NCBI RefSeq assembly: GCF_000350225.1
Contig: NW_005178480.1
Coordinates: 1 to 44,437, forward strand
Length of the DNA: 44,437 bases
Reading direction: 5' to 3'
DNA from: Chondrus crispus
Taxonomy: Eukaryota > Rhodophyta > Florideophyceae > Gigartinales > Gigartinaceae
Positions 20,816-29,800 of this stretch are shown here, piece by piece. A program made the position numbers and the translations under genes. The notes beneath the pieces are model-generated. The model searched no databases, was not told the DNA's origin, and saw only the letters and a list, made by a program, of their open reading frames with translations. Within the stretch, counting starts at the first letter, position 1. Each line of letters opens with the position of its first letter.

Positions 20816-21840
20816 GCTGGGCTAGTAAGCACACCAGCGTTACGGCACGAGTCGAGGGCGCGGACGGACGGACGGACGGGCGTACAGACAAGGAAGACTC
20901 CGGATGTATCAAGCGTATACTGGTAGGTCGCACGCAGGGGAGGACGACGAGAGCGAAAGCGGCCGACAGCTCGGCATCTGCAGCTAAGGTATTAATGGGT
21001 GTTTAACAGAAAGGGGAGTCGGTATGAGGTGAGGCCCGTGTGGTCCGCGGCGGGCGCGCACGGCACGCCAGGACGATTTCATGGAGGCGGTGGAGATCAG
21101 GAGAGACGGAGGCGCGGCGGCGAGACAGGAGTGCAACGCGATGGAGATTGGGCAACGGTTGGAACTGGACCGGTCGATTGCGTGGCGAACGACCGCTGGT
21201 TTCGCGGGCGCAGCGACAGCGGACCGCGTCCCTACAGTGCTCATAAATGCAGGCGGTGAATATGAGGGAAACCGCACGGGGATCGAGGGGGGGGAGAGAG
21301 GGCGGAGAGGATGGAATGCACGTAAATATGCGGGTTTGTTAGACTGGCGACGGCGAGTAGTTTGGTCGATGAGGGAGGCGTCGTTTAACGGTGTTGGTTT
21401 TGGCACTGCGCGCGAGAGGTTGGTTGGGCACGAGGAGTGTGGTAGATCGGGTTGAAGGAGTGGAGAGGCGGTGTCGACGTGGAGGCCACGGTAAATGCCA
21501 GTTAAACGACGAGCAATGTTTGCTGACTAAGGCGGCGCGGTACTTGTACCTTACATATCTCATCGTTCGCAGCTCGACAGGTGTTCCCATGGGGAGGGCT
21601 GGCACTGGCCAACATCGGCGTACGGACACAGTGCTGCAAAAACTGGGAAGCAAATTTTGGAGAATACAGTCGCCTCCGTACACCGCTGCCTCCAAGCCAC
21701 GCGTCACTTCAACCGACCCCCGAGCCCTGGCGGCCTGTACGGCTCCGCTCCAATGCCAGTGTAACTTGCCCCCGCCGTCCACCCCCTGCGTCCAGCGCCT
21801 CTTCAACCCTCCCCGGCACCGTCAAACCGCTTCCCTCACA
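20816..21840. other. Divergent spacer, kinase / coiled-coil gene
   Basis: About 1 kb, very GC-rich, between two genes transcribed outward. It has a short tetranucleotide repeat (GGAC)n at about 20861-20880. Several frames are open because of composition, but none starts with an ATG and shows a domain. Confidence 0.45.
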
Positions 21841-22386
21841 ATGCGCGGTTTCTTCACCGGCAACCGGCACGCGGAGCCGCTGGGCGCGCCCAAGAGCGCG
21901 GGACCGTCGGTGCCGCCGCCGTCCGCGGGCAAGGGCGAGACAATCCAGGCCGTGCGGCTGCGGCAGCGGGAGAAGCAGCACCAGTTCGTGCTGCAGGGGC
22001 TGCGCGCGGAGAAGGACTGCGAGCTTGCGAAGCAGCAGGGCGACACCGCCAAGGTGCGCGCCGCGGAGGAGGAGCGTCGCTCAATGACCGAGGCCGCAAA
22101 CGTCCTCTCCACCCAGGTCACCACGCTTGAGCGCATCATGCAGGAGGTCGGCCTCACGTTCGACTTGGAGGAGGAGGAGCGCGCCGCGCAGGAGAGGCTC
22201 GAGGAGACTCGCGAGGACTACGAGGAAGGCCTGGCTGAGTGCGAGGATCAGATTAGAGAGCAGATGGCGCAGGGCGAGTATATTAGTACAATGGCCTCCC
22301 CGTTCATGATGCCCAGCGATGTGTATGATGAGGATGAGGCTATGCGCGACGTGGATGAGTGCGCAAAGCAGACGGGGAGGGCGTGA
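21841..22386 (+). CDS. Small coiled-coil protein, possibly ESCRT-III/SNF7-like (181 aa)
   Basis: The N-terminus (MRGFFTGNRHAEPLG) and a Pro/Gly-rich linker lead into long charged helices from residue ~35 to 145. These are basic first (AVRLRQREKQHQF) and acidic later (LEEEERAAQERLEETREDYEEG). A short acidic C-terminal segment (DVYDEDEAMRDVDEC) follows. The order of small N-terminal segment, basic hairpin, acidic helices and acidic tail, together with the ~180-aa size, recalls SNF7/CHMP proteins, which polymerise on endosomal membranes. The sequence match is weak and the call is only a suggestion; a cytoskeletal or prefoldin-like coiled coil is equally possible. The ATG at 21841 (CTCACAATG) is the first in a frame that stays open upstream without an ATG. 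Confidence 0.6.
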   Translation: MRGFFTGNRHAEPLGAPKSAGPSVPPPSAGKGETIQAVRLRQREKQHQFVLQGLRAEKDCELAKQQGDTAKVRAAEEERRSMTEAANVLSTQVTTLERIMQEVGLTFDLEEEERAAQERLEETREDYEEGLAECEDQIREQMAQGEYISTMASPFMMPSDVYDEDEAMRDVDECAKQTGRA

Positions 22387-22692
22387 GAGCGGACAGGTGG
22401 CCACCGCAGCAATCCTGCGCAGCAATCCTGCGTCGGGGAGACCGCGTCTCAAGTAAACGAGGCTGCAGAAGTCTGCATTGTACAGCATATCGAAATGATG
22501 ATCACTTTGTTCAGGCCAAACCCATGCTACTTCAACATGATTTTCTTTCTTTGGCCTTTTCTTTCCGTTTCTGCCGTAATGTACTATCAACAGACCGTCT
22601 ACCCTACACGAGCCATGCCCTCATTCCGGGAAACATAGGCGAGCCTTCTTCAATGCCCGTAGATTTACCGCATCACCTCCACGCAAACACTC
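22387..22692. other. Convergent 3' spacer
   Basis: 306 bp between the stops of the coiled-coil gene and the GT61-type gene. It contains a 13-bp direct repeat (GCAGCAATCCTGC, at 22406 and 22418, overlapping by a base) and nothing else recognised. Confidence 0.5.
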
Positions 22693-24633
22693 TCACAGAG
22701 ACTTTGCGACGTGGGAGATCGCTTCCTGCACAATGCTACCGGCCGCCGCAGCGTCCAGAATTCCAAAGCTAAGCTTGCGATTGTCCGATTGATACCACGT
22801 CCGGCACTCACGACTCACCTTCAAGCAGTGCCCCAGTCCTTGAAATTCTGACAGCTGCGGAAAGGGGTCCCCCTTGAGCAATTGGTACCGCGCGTAGTGC
22901 AGACCAGCCCCGCTGCCACCTACAAACATGTTGTTCGATAGGCCAGAAGGGAAAATTTCTACGATCGCAGCCCCGGCAGGCAGGAACAATGTGTTCAGCA
23001 TCTGCGTCCCATGTACCCCGACAACGACACCTGCGCCCGCCACGGCCGCGATTTGCTCCGGGAAAGTCATTCCTGCAACGTCCAAGAGCCGGTACTCAAA
23101 TCCACCCTGCTTGGCCAGTTCTGTGAGCGTCGATTCCAAAATGTCCTGTCCCGCACGGGTAAACGTCCTCGTCGACGTCCTGTGCAGATATAAAATCTCT
23201 TTCTTCATCTTGGGCGGGCTGCTATGTCCAAGAGACTGGAACAATAATGTCCGAAACACATCGGCATCCCGATACTTGGTCGGCGAAGTCTCCGCGCCCG
23301 TCTCGACAACGCCGGGGAAGACATCCTCGGAGAGAAAGAATTGAGTTTTGAGCGAACCTGGAATAGCGGCTCTTCTGAAGCACGGAACATGCTTGCCCTT
23401 GGCGAGATCCCACAATCCAGACGGCACGAATACTCGAATCTCCCCAGGCGTCGACGGCACTGAAGTGACCATTTCTGGCATCCCCTTATGACCAAAATGC
23501 AGTTTGTTGGGATGTACTATAGCCTTCAAAAGTCCGTGATGCCAGCTCTTAGTATAACGAATTTTCTTTGCTACAGATTCATCTGCAGCCACAACGACGT
23601 TACTAACACCACCCATGCCATACCTTTCGGGGTGTTGGAGCACATGATGGAGCATAAAAATTCGGTTGACAAAGTGCATGACACTCTTACATTTCACACC
23701 CATACGAACAAACACGGAATCCCCTTCAAACCAAAGAATATTACCGTCGCTATTCACGGAATCGAGCCAGCTCTTCGGCTTATGCTCAACTTGTTCAATC
23801 TGCGCCTCCGTCTCCAGCTCCCTCTCAAGCTCGACACATCTCCCCATCGAAAGCGTTCCCAGCGTGCCTTGCTTATTCGAATAAGGCGCGCACTTCAACG
23901 TATCGCTCATATACACGATACTATTATGCCTGACACAAAACGGGACATGCACGCACACCGCGTCTGACGTCTTGCTCGAATGGTAGCACGTCCTCGTCCC
24001 GATCTCCCTCTCTTCAACCGCGTGGCGCTCCTTCGACAAGTTCTGCACATGGTCCCGTGCTTGCAGTATCTGTGCAGCAGGGGAAAGCGAATACGACTTT
24101 TGTGCGGATGCGCGGCTGGGACTGCTGCTACGACTGTTCGAGAAAGACGCCTCGTCCATGTCATCATCTCCGCTCGCCAAAGAGTCATCCAAAGCGTGCA
24201 AAGTTCCCGCCGTCTCCTGTCCACGCGCACCACCCCCCTCCCCAGCATCTTCCTCGCCAAACTGCGGCGGGCGCATACCCTCGACCACATGGTCGGCCTG
24301 CACAGCGACGACTCTCGTCTCCCCTCTCGACTGGGGTGGTATTCTCGTGGTGCCCACGGATCTGCCCTCCGTCTCTCTGCGAAAGGCAAAAGAAATTTGC
24401 TTGCCTGAAAGTTTCGCGACCACGCACAGAGTAAGCACTAGGTACAGCATGAGCAGCGGCAGGCGCGCCCACACGGACGGCGGGCGCAGCTGCCTTCTCG
24501 CGCGGCGCGGGCGCTTCTTCGATGGGGCGTAGTACGCGCGGTAATTGGTGGCGTACTCATCCGGCGGCGCGTGCGTCGGGCGCGGCCACAGGAAAGAGAG
24601 CAGCAGCCGGCGGAGGGAACGGGGAAGCGCCAT
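22693..24633 (-). CDS. GT61-family (DUF563) type II glycosyltransferase (646 aa)
   Basis: A single membrane anchor (LPLLMLYLVLTLCVVAKL, residues ~58-75) follows a basic cytosolic tail (KKRPRRARRQLR), so the protein should be a Golgi or ER type II enzyme. A disordered stem runs to about residue 200. The C-terminal third has the GT61 signature: EILYLHRTSTRTF, then FPEQIAAVAGAGVVVGVHG (V-x-G-x-H-G-A-x-L-x-N type, here HGTQMLNTLFLPAGA) and VEIFPSG. Family members transfer xylose, arabinose or GlcNAc (plant xylan and N-glycan enzymes, animal EOGT). The substrate here is unknown. The start is at 24633 (GGCTATGGCG). It is divergently arranged with TAF10. With the GT14-like gene it is the second Golgi-type transferase in the window. 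Confidence 0.85.
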   Translation of the reverse strand: MALPRSLRRLLLSFLWPRPTHAPPDEYATNYRAYYAPSKKRPRRARRQLRPPSVWARLPLLMLYLVLTLCVVAKLSGKQISFAFRRETEGRSVGTTRIPPQSRGETRVVAVQADHVVEGMRPPQFGEEDAGEGGGARGQETAGTLHALDDSLASGDDDMDEASFSNSRSSSPSRASAQKSYSLSPAAQILQARDHVQNLSKERHAVEEREIGTRTCYHSSKTSDAVCVHVPFCVRHNSIVYMSDTLKCAPYSNKQGTLGTLSMGRCVELERELETEAQIEQVEHKPKSWLDSVNSDGNILWFEGDSVFVRMGVKCKSVMHFVNRIFMLHHVLQHPERYGMGGVSNVVVAADESVAKKIRYTKSWHHGLLKAIVHPNKLHFGHKGMPEMVTSVPSTPGEIRVFVPSGLWDLAKGKHVPCFRRAAIPGSLKTQFFLSEDVFPGVVETGAETSPTKYRDADVFRTLLFQSLGHSSPPKMKKEILYLHRTSTRTFTRAGQDILESTLTELAKQGGFEYRLLDVAGMTFPEQIAAVAGAGVVVGVHGTQMLNTLFLPAGAAIVEIFPSGLSNNMFVGGSGAGLHYARYQLLKGDPFPQLSEFQGLGHCLKVSRECRTWYQSDNRKLSFGILDAAAAGSIVQEAISHVAKSL

Positions 24634-25027
24634 AGCCGCGGCTGTCGGGGAAGGTGCTGAGGCCGGTGGGCATAGAGCGGGCGGATGGAGTGCTTCTTTT
24701 CATCGTGGCGAAAGGATAGTGTCAGCAAGCTACAGGCTCGGTCGGCTCGGTGGAGGACGAGAGTGTTGGTTTCGAGTGCGACGTGAATTGAAAGTATACA
24801 AGAGACGCGAGGGGTGACGATGGAGATGTGCTGGGATACAACGGAGAAAATGAGATGCAGCAATAAAGGGCAAAACTTGAAACTTTGCGCCATCAAGTTT
24901 TTCCTAAAAATCCGCCTTCCCTACGCTTTCCACCGGTCATACTTTCACCACTGCCGCACCCGTTTACCGCGCCGAGTTGTCTCCCCTCCCCCCCTTCTCC
25001 CGCCCCACCCCTCCCCCCACTCTCCCG
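24634..25027. promoter_or_regulatory. Divergent promoter region GT61 / TAF10
   Basis: 394 bp between two outward-transcribed genes. It ends in a long pyrimidine-rich leader (CCCTCCCCCC type, 24980-25027) directly before the TAF10 ATG. No TATA element was found. Confidence 0.4.
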
Positions 25028-25483
25028 ATGTCCTACGCTGGACATCCCCCGAGCTCCGAGCGCGAGGAGCTGGAAAAGTTCCTCGCTGGTCTAAGCGAGT
25101 ACCACCCTGCGCTGCCGGACGAGCTAGTCCGGCACTATCTCTCTCGTGCCGGCTTTGCGACGGACGACGTGCGCGTCGAGCGCTTCATCGCGCTGGCCGC
25201 GCAGAAGTTCCTCGCCGACATCGCCACGGACGCCATCTCGCACGCAAGGCTGCGCCACAGCAATACTTCGGCCCACCGCAAGAGCACCGCCGCCGCGAGG
25301 GAGGCCAAGCTCACTCTGACCGTCGACGATCTCGAGAGGGCGCTCAGGGAGTACGGAGTGTCACTCAAGAAACCCCCCTACTTTGCAGACTCTGTTACCG
25401 CAGGCGCGCCGGAGGCAAGCCCCGTCGTTAATCAGGGGAATAAGGCCACGCAGTCGCCTAATGCTAAGCAAGGGAAGGCGTGA
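25028..25483 (+). CDS. TAF10: Transcription initiation factor TFIID/SAGA subunit TAF10 (151 aa)
   Basis: TAF10 is a histone-fold protein shared by TFIID and SAGA; it pairs with TAF3, TAF8 or SUPT7L. The family pattern is clear: LEKFLAGLSEYHPALPDELV, then HYLSRAGFATDD, RFIALAAQKFLADIATDAISHA, and TLTVDDLERALREYGV followed by KKPPYFAD. The histone fold fills residues ~12-118. The C-terminal ~30 residues are a short Asn/Lys-rich tail. The ATG at 25028 is the first; the frame is open upstream without an ATG. Length fits a minimal TAF10 lacking the long N-terminal extension of animal proteins. Confidence 0.93.
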   Translation: MSYAGHPPSSEREELEKFLAGLSEYHPALPDELVRHYLSRAGFATDDVRVERFIALAAQKFLADIATDAISHARLRHSNTSAHRKSTAAAREAKLTLTVDDLERALREYGVSLKKPPYFADSVTAGAPEASPVVNQGNKATQSPNAKQGKA

Positions 25484-25925
25484 CGGTGGGCCCTGGGAGG
25501 AGCACATGCCACCGAATCCGGCAAAGCCTAGTTCGGCCGCGGGTGCGTGTCGATTTTTGTCAGTTGTGTAAAGCGTAAGTAAGATACATCTCAAGTAATT
25601 GCTTTCCGAACACACTGCATGCATATATAAACAAACAGGAAGTACGCATACTTGAAGCACAGGTTTGCGACTTCTTTTTCCGGTCAGCACCGTGCATCTT
25701 CTACACAAGTACTAGCTAAGGACTTAACTCCTGTTCAGAGCAGAGTGTTGTCTTTACCAATGGGCAAGAGCCCCATATGCCTGGAATTGTGAAAGATGAA
25801 TACTGCCTGTTCTGGACTATCTATCATTGGCAAGCTTTGTTCTCCTTGTGGATCTCCTTGAAGAGGACACTTTCCAGTTCCGGCCTGTCAAAAGACGCAT
25901 AGCAGCGCGCAGTCGTTCGTCTTTG

Positions 25926-25970
25926 TTTGTGGATAAATCGTTTGTGGATATATCGTTTGTGGATATATCG
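25926..25970. repeat. Three tandem copies of a 15-bp unit
   Basis: The unit TTTGTGGATATATCG occurs three times head to tail; the first copy has AAATCG instead of ATATCG. It lies in the 650-bp spacer 25484-26135 between TAF10 and the mobile-element nest. That spacer otherwise shows no gene. Confidence 0.85.
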
Positions 25971-26135
25971 TTTATTACCAGCAGTTATCTTCTCGTCGTA
26001 AAGTTGTACAGTTGACAGGAACACCCTGCCAACATCATCACGTTGACATCAACGGGCTCACCTTTGTATCTGTTTCTTTCAATTTGTGCTATATTTTAAG
26101 AGCACTGGTACAGTAGACTTGCTGTAAGGTCATGT

Positions 26136-26144
26136 GAAAATTAA
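26136..26144. repeat. 9-bp target-site duplication, left copy
   Basis: GAAAATTAA directly before the left inverted repeat; the same nine bases follow the right inverted repeat at 32588-32596. Confidence 0.75.
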
Positions 26145-26201
26145 GAGAATTTTTCTTACGTATCCCTCTTATTTTGGAATTTTTGTTACGTACCCCTTTT
26201 T
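26145..26201 (+). repeat. Left terminal inverted repeat (57 bp)
   Basis: It holds two 30-bp-spaced subrepeats of GAATTTTT(C/G)TTACGTA followed by a CCCT-type run. These may be binding sites for a transposase. It pairs with 32531-32587 with seven mismatches. Confidence 0.8.
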
Positions 26202-26225
26202 ATGAGCCCCTTTTCTTAGAAAGTC

Positions 26226-26715
26226 CAGTGTCTAGACGACAAGCAATTTGACCTCATATGAGGTCAGTCATGGCCTCATATGAGGCCAGCTTTTTTTTGC
26301 AAAAATATATAAATTAAATCGAAACTTTAAAACATTCAGTTTGGACACCATTTCTTTAACGTATACGCGCTCGGCAATAACATCTTGCAAAACATTGGGA
26401 TGGCGGTTGTCAATGCACAGAGAGACTAAGAATCTAATGAAGTATCAATGATGAGTTGACTTTTTAAACAGGCGTTTTGGTTTCAAAGATATCAACATAA
26501 AACGTTTTGAGGTTGGTCAAAAAAGGCTCCTTTTTGGGCATTTTAAAAATGGCTGGAGAAGACGTGCAGATCTCACCAAACTCCACCCTTCCACAACGCA
26601 GAAGTCAACTGCCGTGTCGAGAGTATCTTTTTTCCATCTTGTTGAGCTAGCACAAGTCGAGAAAAATAAGTTGAAAAGTGACCTCATATGAGGTCATTTG
26701 TCACCTAGACACTAG
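26226..26715. mobile_element. Foldback/MITE-like element with CATATG palindromes
   Basis: The outer arms are inverted: AGTGTCTAG at 26227 and CTAGACACT at 26705-26713. Each is followed inward by a GACAA block and an 18-bp perfect palindrome, TGACCTCATATGAGGTCA (26249-26266 and 26679-26696). A third palindrome, TGGCCTCATATGAGGCCA, is at 26271-26288. The interior is AT-rich with no coding frame. No target duplication could be defined. It lies inside the left half of the Mutator-like element. Confidence 0.55.
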
Positions 26716-26749
26716 CAGTTGGGTAAAATATACACCACATATTCGAAAA

Positions 26750-26754
26750 TATAG
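26750..26754. repeat. 5-bp copia target-site duplication, left copy
   Basis: TATAG directly before the left LTR; repeated at 31410-31414 directly after the right LTR. Confidence 0.8.
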
Positions 26755-26863
26755 TGTGAGAAACTCGAGACCGGTGATCCCTTCTTTTACTTGATGTGTC
26801 CGTCGTCCTATTAAGTAGTCAGTTTTGGGCTGTCTTGGACAGCCTGTCTTGTGTGGTCTGACA
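26755..26863 (-). repeat. 3' LTR of the copia element (109 bp)
   Basis: Identical to 31301-31409. A 15-bp copy of its internal-side end (TTGTGTGGTCTGACA) occurs again at 26896-26910, 47 bp inside the element and within the last codons of pol. Confidence 0.95.
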
Positions 26864-26879
26864 GCAGCGAGAATGAGTG

Positions 26880-29800
26880 TCAGCTGCATGTGGTGTTGTG
26901 TGGTCTGACAGTCCCCGGTGCAGCTGGCACGGAGACAGGGTGGGGTGGCGATCCGTTGAGTTGCATGTTGAGTTTCGTGAATCGAGTCTTGCCAAGGGGT
27001 TTTGTGAACATGTCCGCTAGGTTATTCTGGGTCGGTGTGTGTTTGATCTCGATTATTCCTTTCGCAATGTTGTCATGCAGGTGGTGATGTCGTATGTCGA
27101 TCAGTTTTCGGCGCTTCGTAGGGGCGGTTTGCTTTGCGACCTGTATAGCGGCTTGGTTGTCGATGTACAGCGTGACGGGCTTGGGTGTGATTTGCTGTAT
27201 CTCCAAGAGGAGCCGCTTAAGCCAGTTTGTTTGCTGGGCGGCTGTCGAGGCTGCGAGATATTCAGCTTCACATGTCGAAAGTGCTACGACATTCTGCTTG
27301 TTGGAAGTCCAGTGTATGGGTCCGGTGTTCAGTAAGTGTATGATTCCCGTGTACGACTTTCTATCTTTGCTATTGGCGAAATCGGCATCGGAGTAGGTCG
27401 TAACTTTGAGGTTGTCGCTTGGCTTGTGTGTTGGTTTGTATGTCAGTCCGCGTGTTTTCGTTCCTTTGAGATAGCGGAGAAGCCATTTGAGATGGTGCCA
27501 GTTTTGGTATGTGGGTTCATGCATGGTGGCAGCGAGTCGGTTTACAGCATGATGTATGTCAAATCTTGTGCAATCTGCGACGTATCGCAGATCCCCCAGT
27601 GTCTGTCGGTATATGTGCGCTTTGTGTAGGTCTAACCTTTTGGTGTCATCGATTAGTGTCGTGTTGCTTTTCTCGGGGAGCGGAGTGGGCTTGGGTATTG
27701 CATTTGTCATGCGTGCTTTTGAAAGGATTTGATTAACCGTATGCGTTTGTGTCACATGTGTTGTGCCATTCGGCTCATACGTGAGTGACCAGTTCAGGTA
27801 TTGGGTGGGTTTGCCAAGCTTTTTGACAGTGTACTTCGCTTTCAGTGTTTCAAACAATTCGTGCAGCATGTTTGGGTTATTGGATGTCGCATAAAAGTCA
27901 TCCATGCTGATTGCTAGTAATACTGTGTCGTTGCGTGTGCTTCGGTGGAACAGGCAGGGGTCTGCCTGCGATTGTGTGTACTTACTGCGTTTGAGGTGGG
28001 TGACTAGCCCTTTGAAGTAAATAAGCGCGGCTGGCGGTGTGCCGTCTAGGTTGCCCTGCAGTCTTCCTGCTTTGTGCTGGTGTTTGTAAGTTCCATCGAA
28101 CCGAGGCAGCTGACGTACATATACCGTGTGTTTAGGGTCATATTGCTCATGGAGGTAGGCTGATGTGATATCATAGTGTGCCGAGTGCCATTGCTTGGCG
28201 GCATTGATGGCAATAAGCGCTCGTACTGTAGTTTTCTCAGCCATGTAGTTTGTCGTGTGGTCAGGGTCAAAATGTTTTCCGGGAATCATGACGTCTCCGC
28301 GAACAGAGCAGCGTGCTTTCCTGATATCTACTTGTCCGTTGGAGTTGCGCTTGTAACGGTAAGTCATCAACAGTGGGACGAGGAGTTCGTTGGGTGGGAT
28401 CAGGTGATCTGGTATCCAATGTATCGTCTTCGCGTTGTCGATTGATTGTAGTTCTGCATCGTGTGCTTGTTGCCAGAGATTGGCATCTGGATAGCGGCGG
28501 GCGTGGGCGGTGTGTGTGGGTGCTGGTGTTGTGCTTTCGATTGTCGTCGGTGAGTTGAGTGTTTTGGTTTGTATGCGAAATGCTTTGGCGTGTGTGTGAG
28601 ATGGGTCCTTGGCGTGGTGGTAGGGGTTGAAGTCTACTGTTCTGACTTGTTGGTACTGTTGGGTTTGGAGGTTCAATACCATGATGAGGGTTGGGTTGGT
28701 CCCGTACATGTAGCGCACGGGGACTGCTCGGGTTTCCAGCTTCTTTTTGTTTTTGTGTACTGGTATGACGCCTAGTTGGCCAAAGGGGTGCAATTTTGGG
28801 ATCTGTGGTTTGGCACCATGCCATAGCTCGTAGGGGGATTTGCTGTGCGCACGGTGTCTCATGATATTGTATTTGAATGCCGCGTCGCGTACAGCGTCCT
28901 CCCAGTGGGTGTCATCGAGGTTTGCGTGGTTTAATGCTGCTCTGGCTGCATTCATCAATGTTTGATTTATGCGTTCGGCGATTGAGTTTTCTTGCGGCTG
29001 ATGAGGTGCGTTGTTGAGCTGTGTGATGCCGAATTGGCTGTAAACGGTCTGCATGTACTTCGAAGTGAATTCCTTTGCGTTGTCCGTGCGATAGTATGTG
29101 GGGGCAGTGCCATACTTGGCATACACTAAGGCGAAGAAACCGGGTGCGGCGATGCATACTTCTTTTCGCTCACTCAGGAAGTAGAGTAATAGGTATCTGC
29201 TGTGTGCATCTATAAATGTGAGGAAGTGTTGGTTTCCGTGTCGGGATCGCGGTGTTATGGGACCGCATGTGTCCGAACTGATATATTCCCGGGTTTTGTA
29301 GTGATGTATTTTTGGTTTGTGCGGTCTGGGTTTGAGTTTGGCATGTGCACATGCTGAGCATGTCACTTCGTCTGTGGCATGTGCGAGCGTCTGTGGTATT
29401 ATGGGTATGGTTTTTTCTTTGGCCATTGTACGTATTGCAGTTGGGGTGGCGTGATTGAGGATGAGGTGCCATTTTTGAAGGAGCTGTGTTTTGTTGGTGA
29501 CTTTTGCTGGGTGTGGCGTTGCGGTGGGGTTCTGTGTGCGGATGTTGATGGTGTGTTTGTGTGCTATGTGTGTTGTTGGTTTTCGTCCTCGCGGTGATTC
29601 TATAGTTTTTTCTTGCGTTTGGTTCTTTGTTTTTGAGTGGTCTCGTTGAGTGCGTGTTGTTGTGTGGCGCCTGTTTGGCACTGTGCGGGCGGCTCTCGCG
29701 GCTGTGGGTGTTGGTGAATGCCAGGCATAGCCTTTTAGTGTGTCGTGCCATGGTGCGGTTCCAAGTATTTTGTGTTGGTGCACTACTGAAGGGGGGATGG

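Noticed and set aside
21391..21840. Upstream extension of the coiled-coil gene frame
   Set aside because: Open frame without an ATG start and with no domain; probably leader sequence.
25926..25970. Short tandem repeats considered as a CRISPR array
   Set aside because: The 15-bp units are directly adjacent without spacers and the DNA is eukaryotic nuclear.
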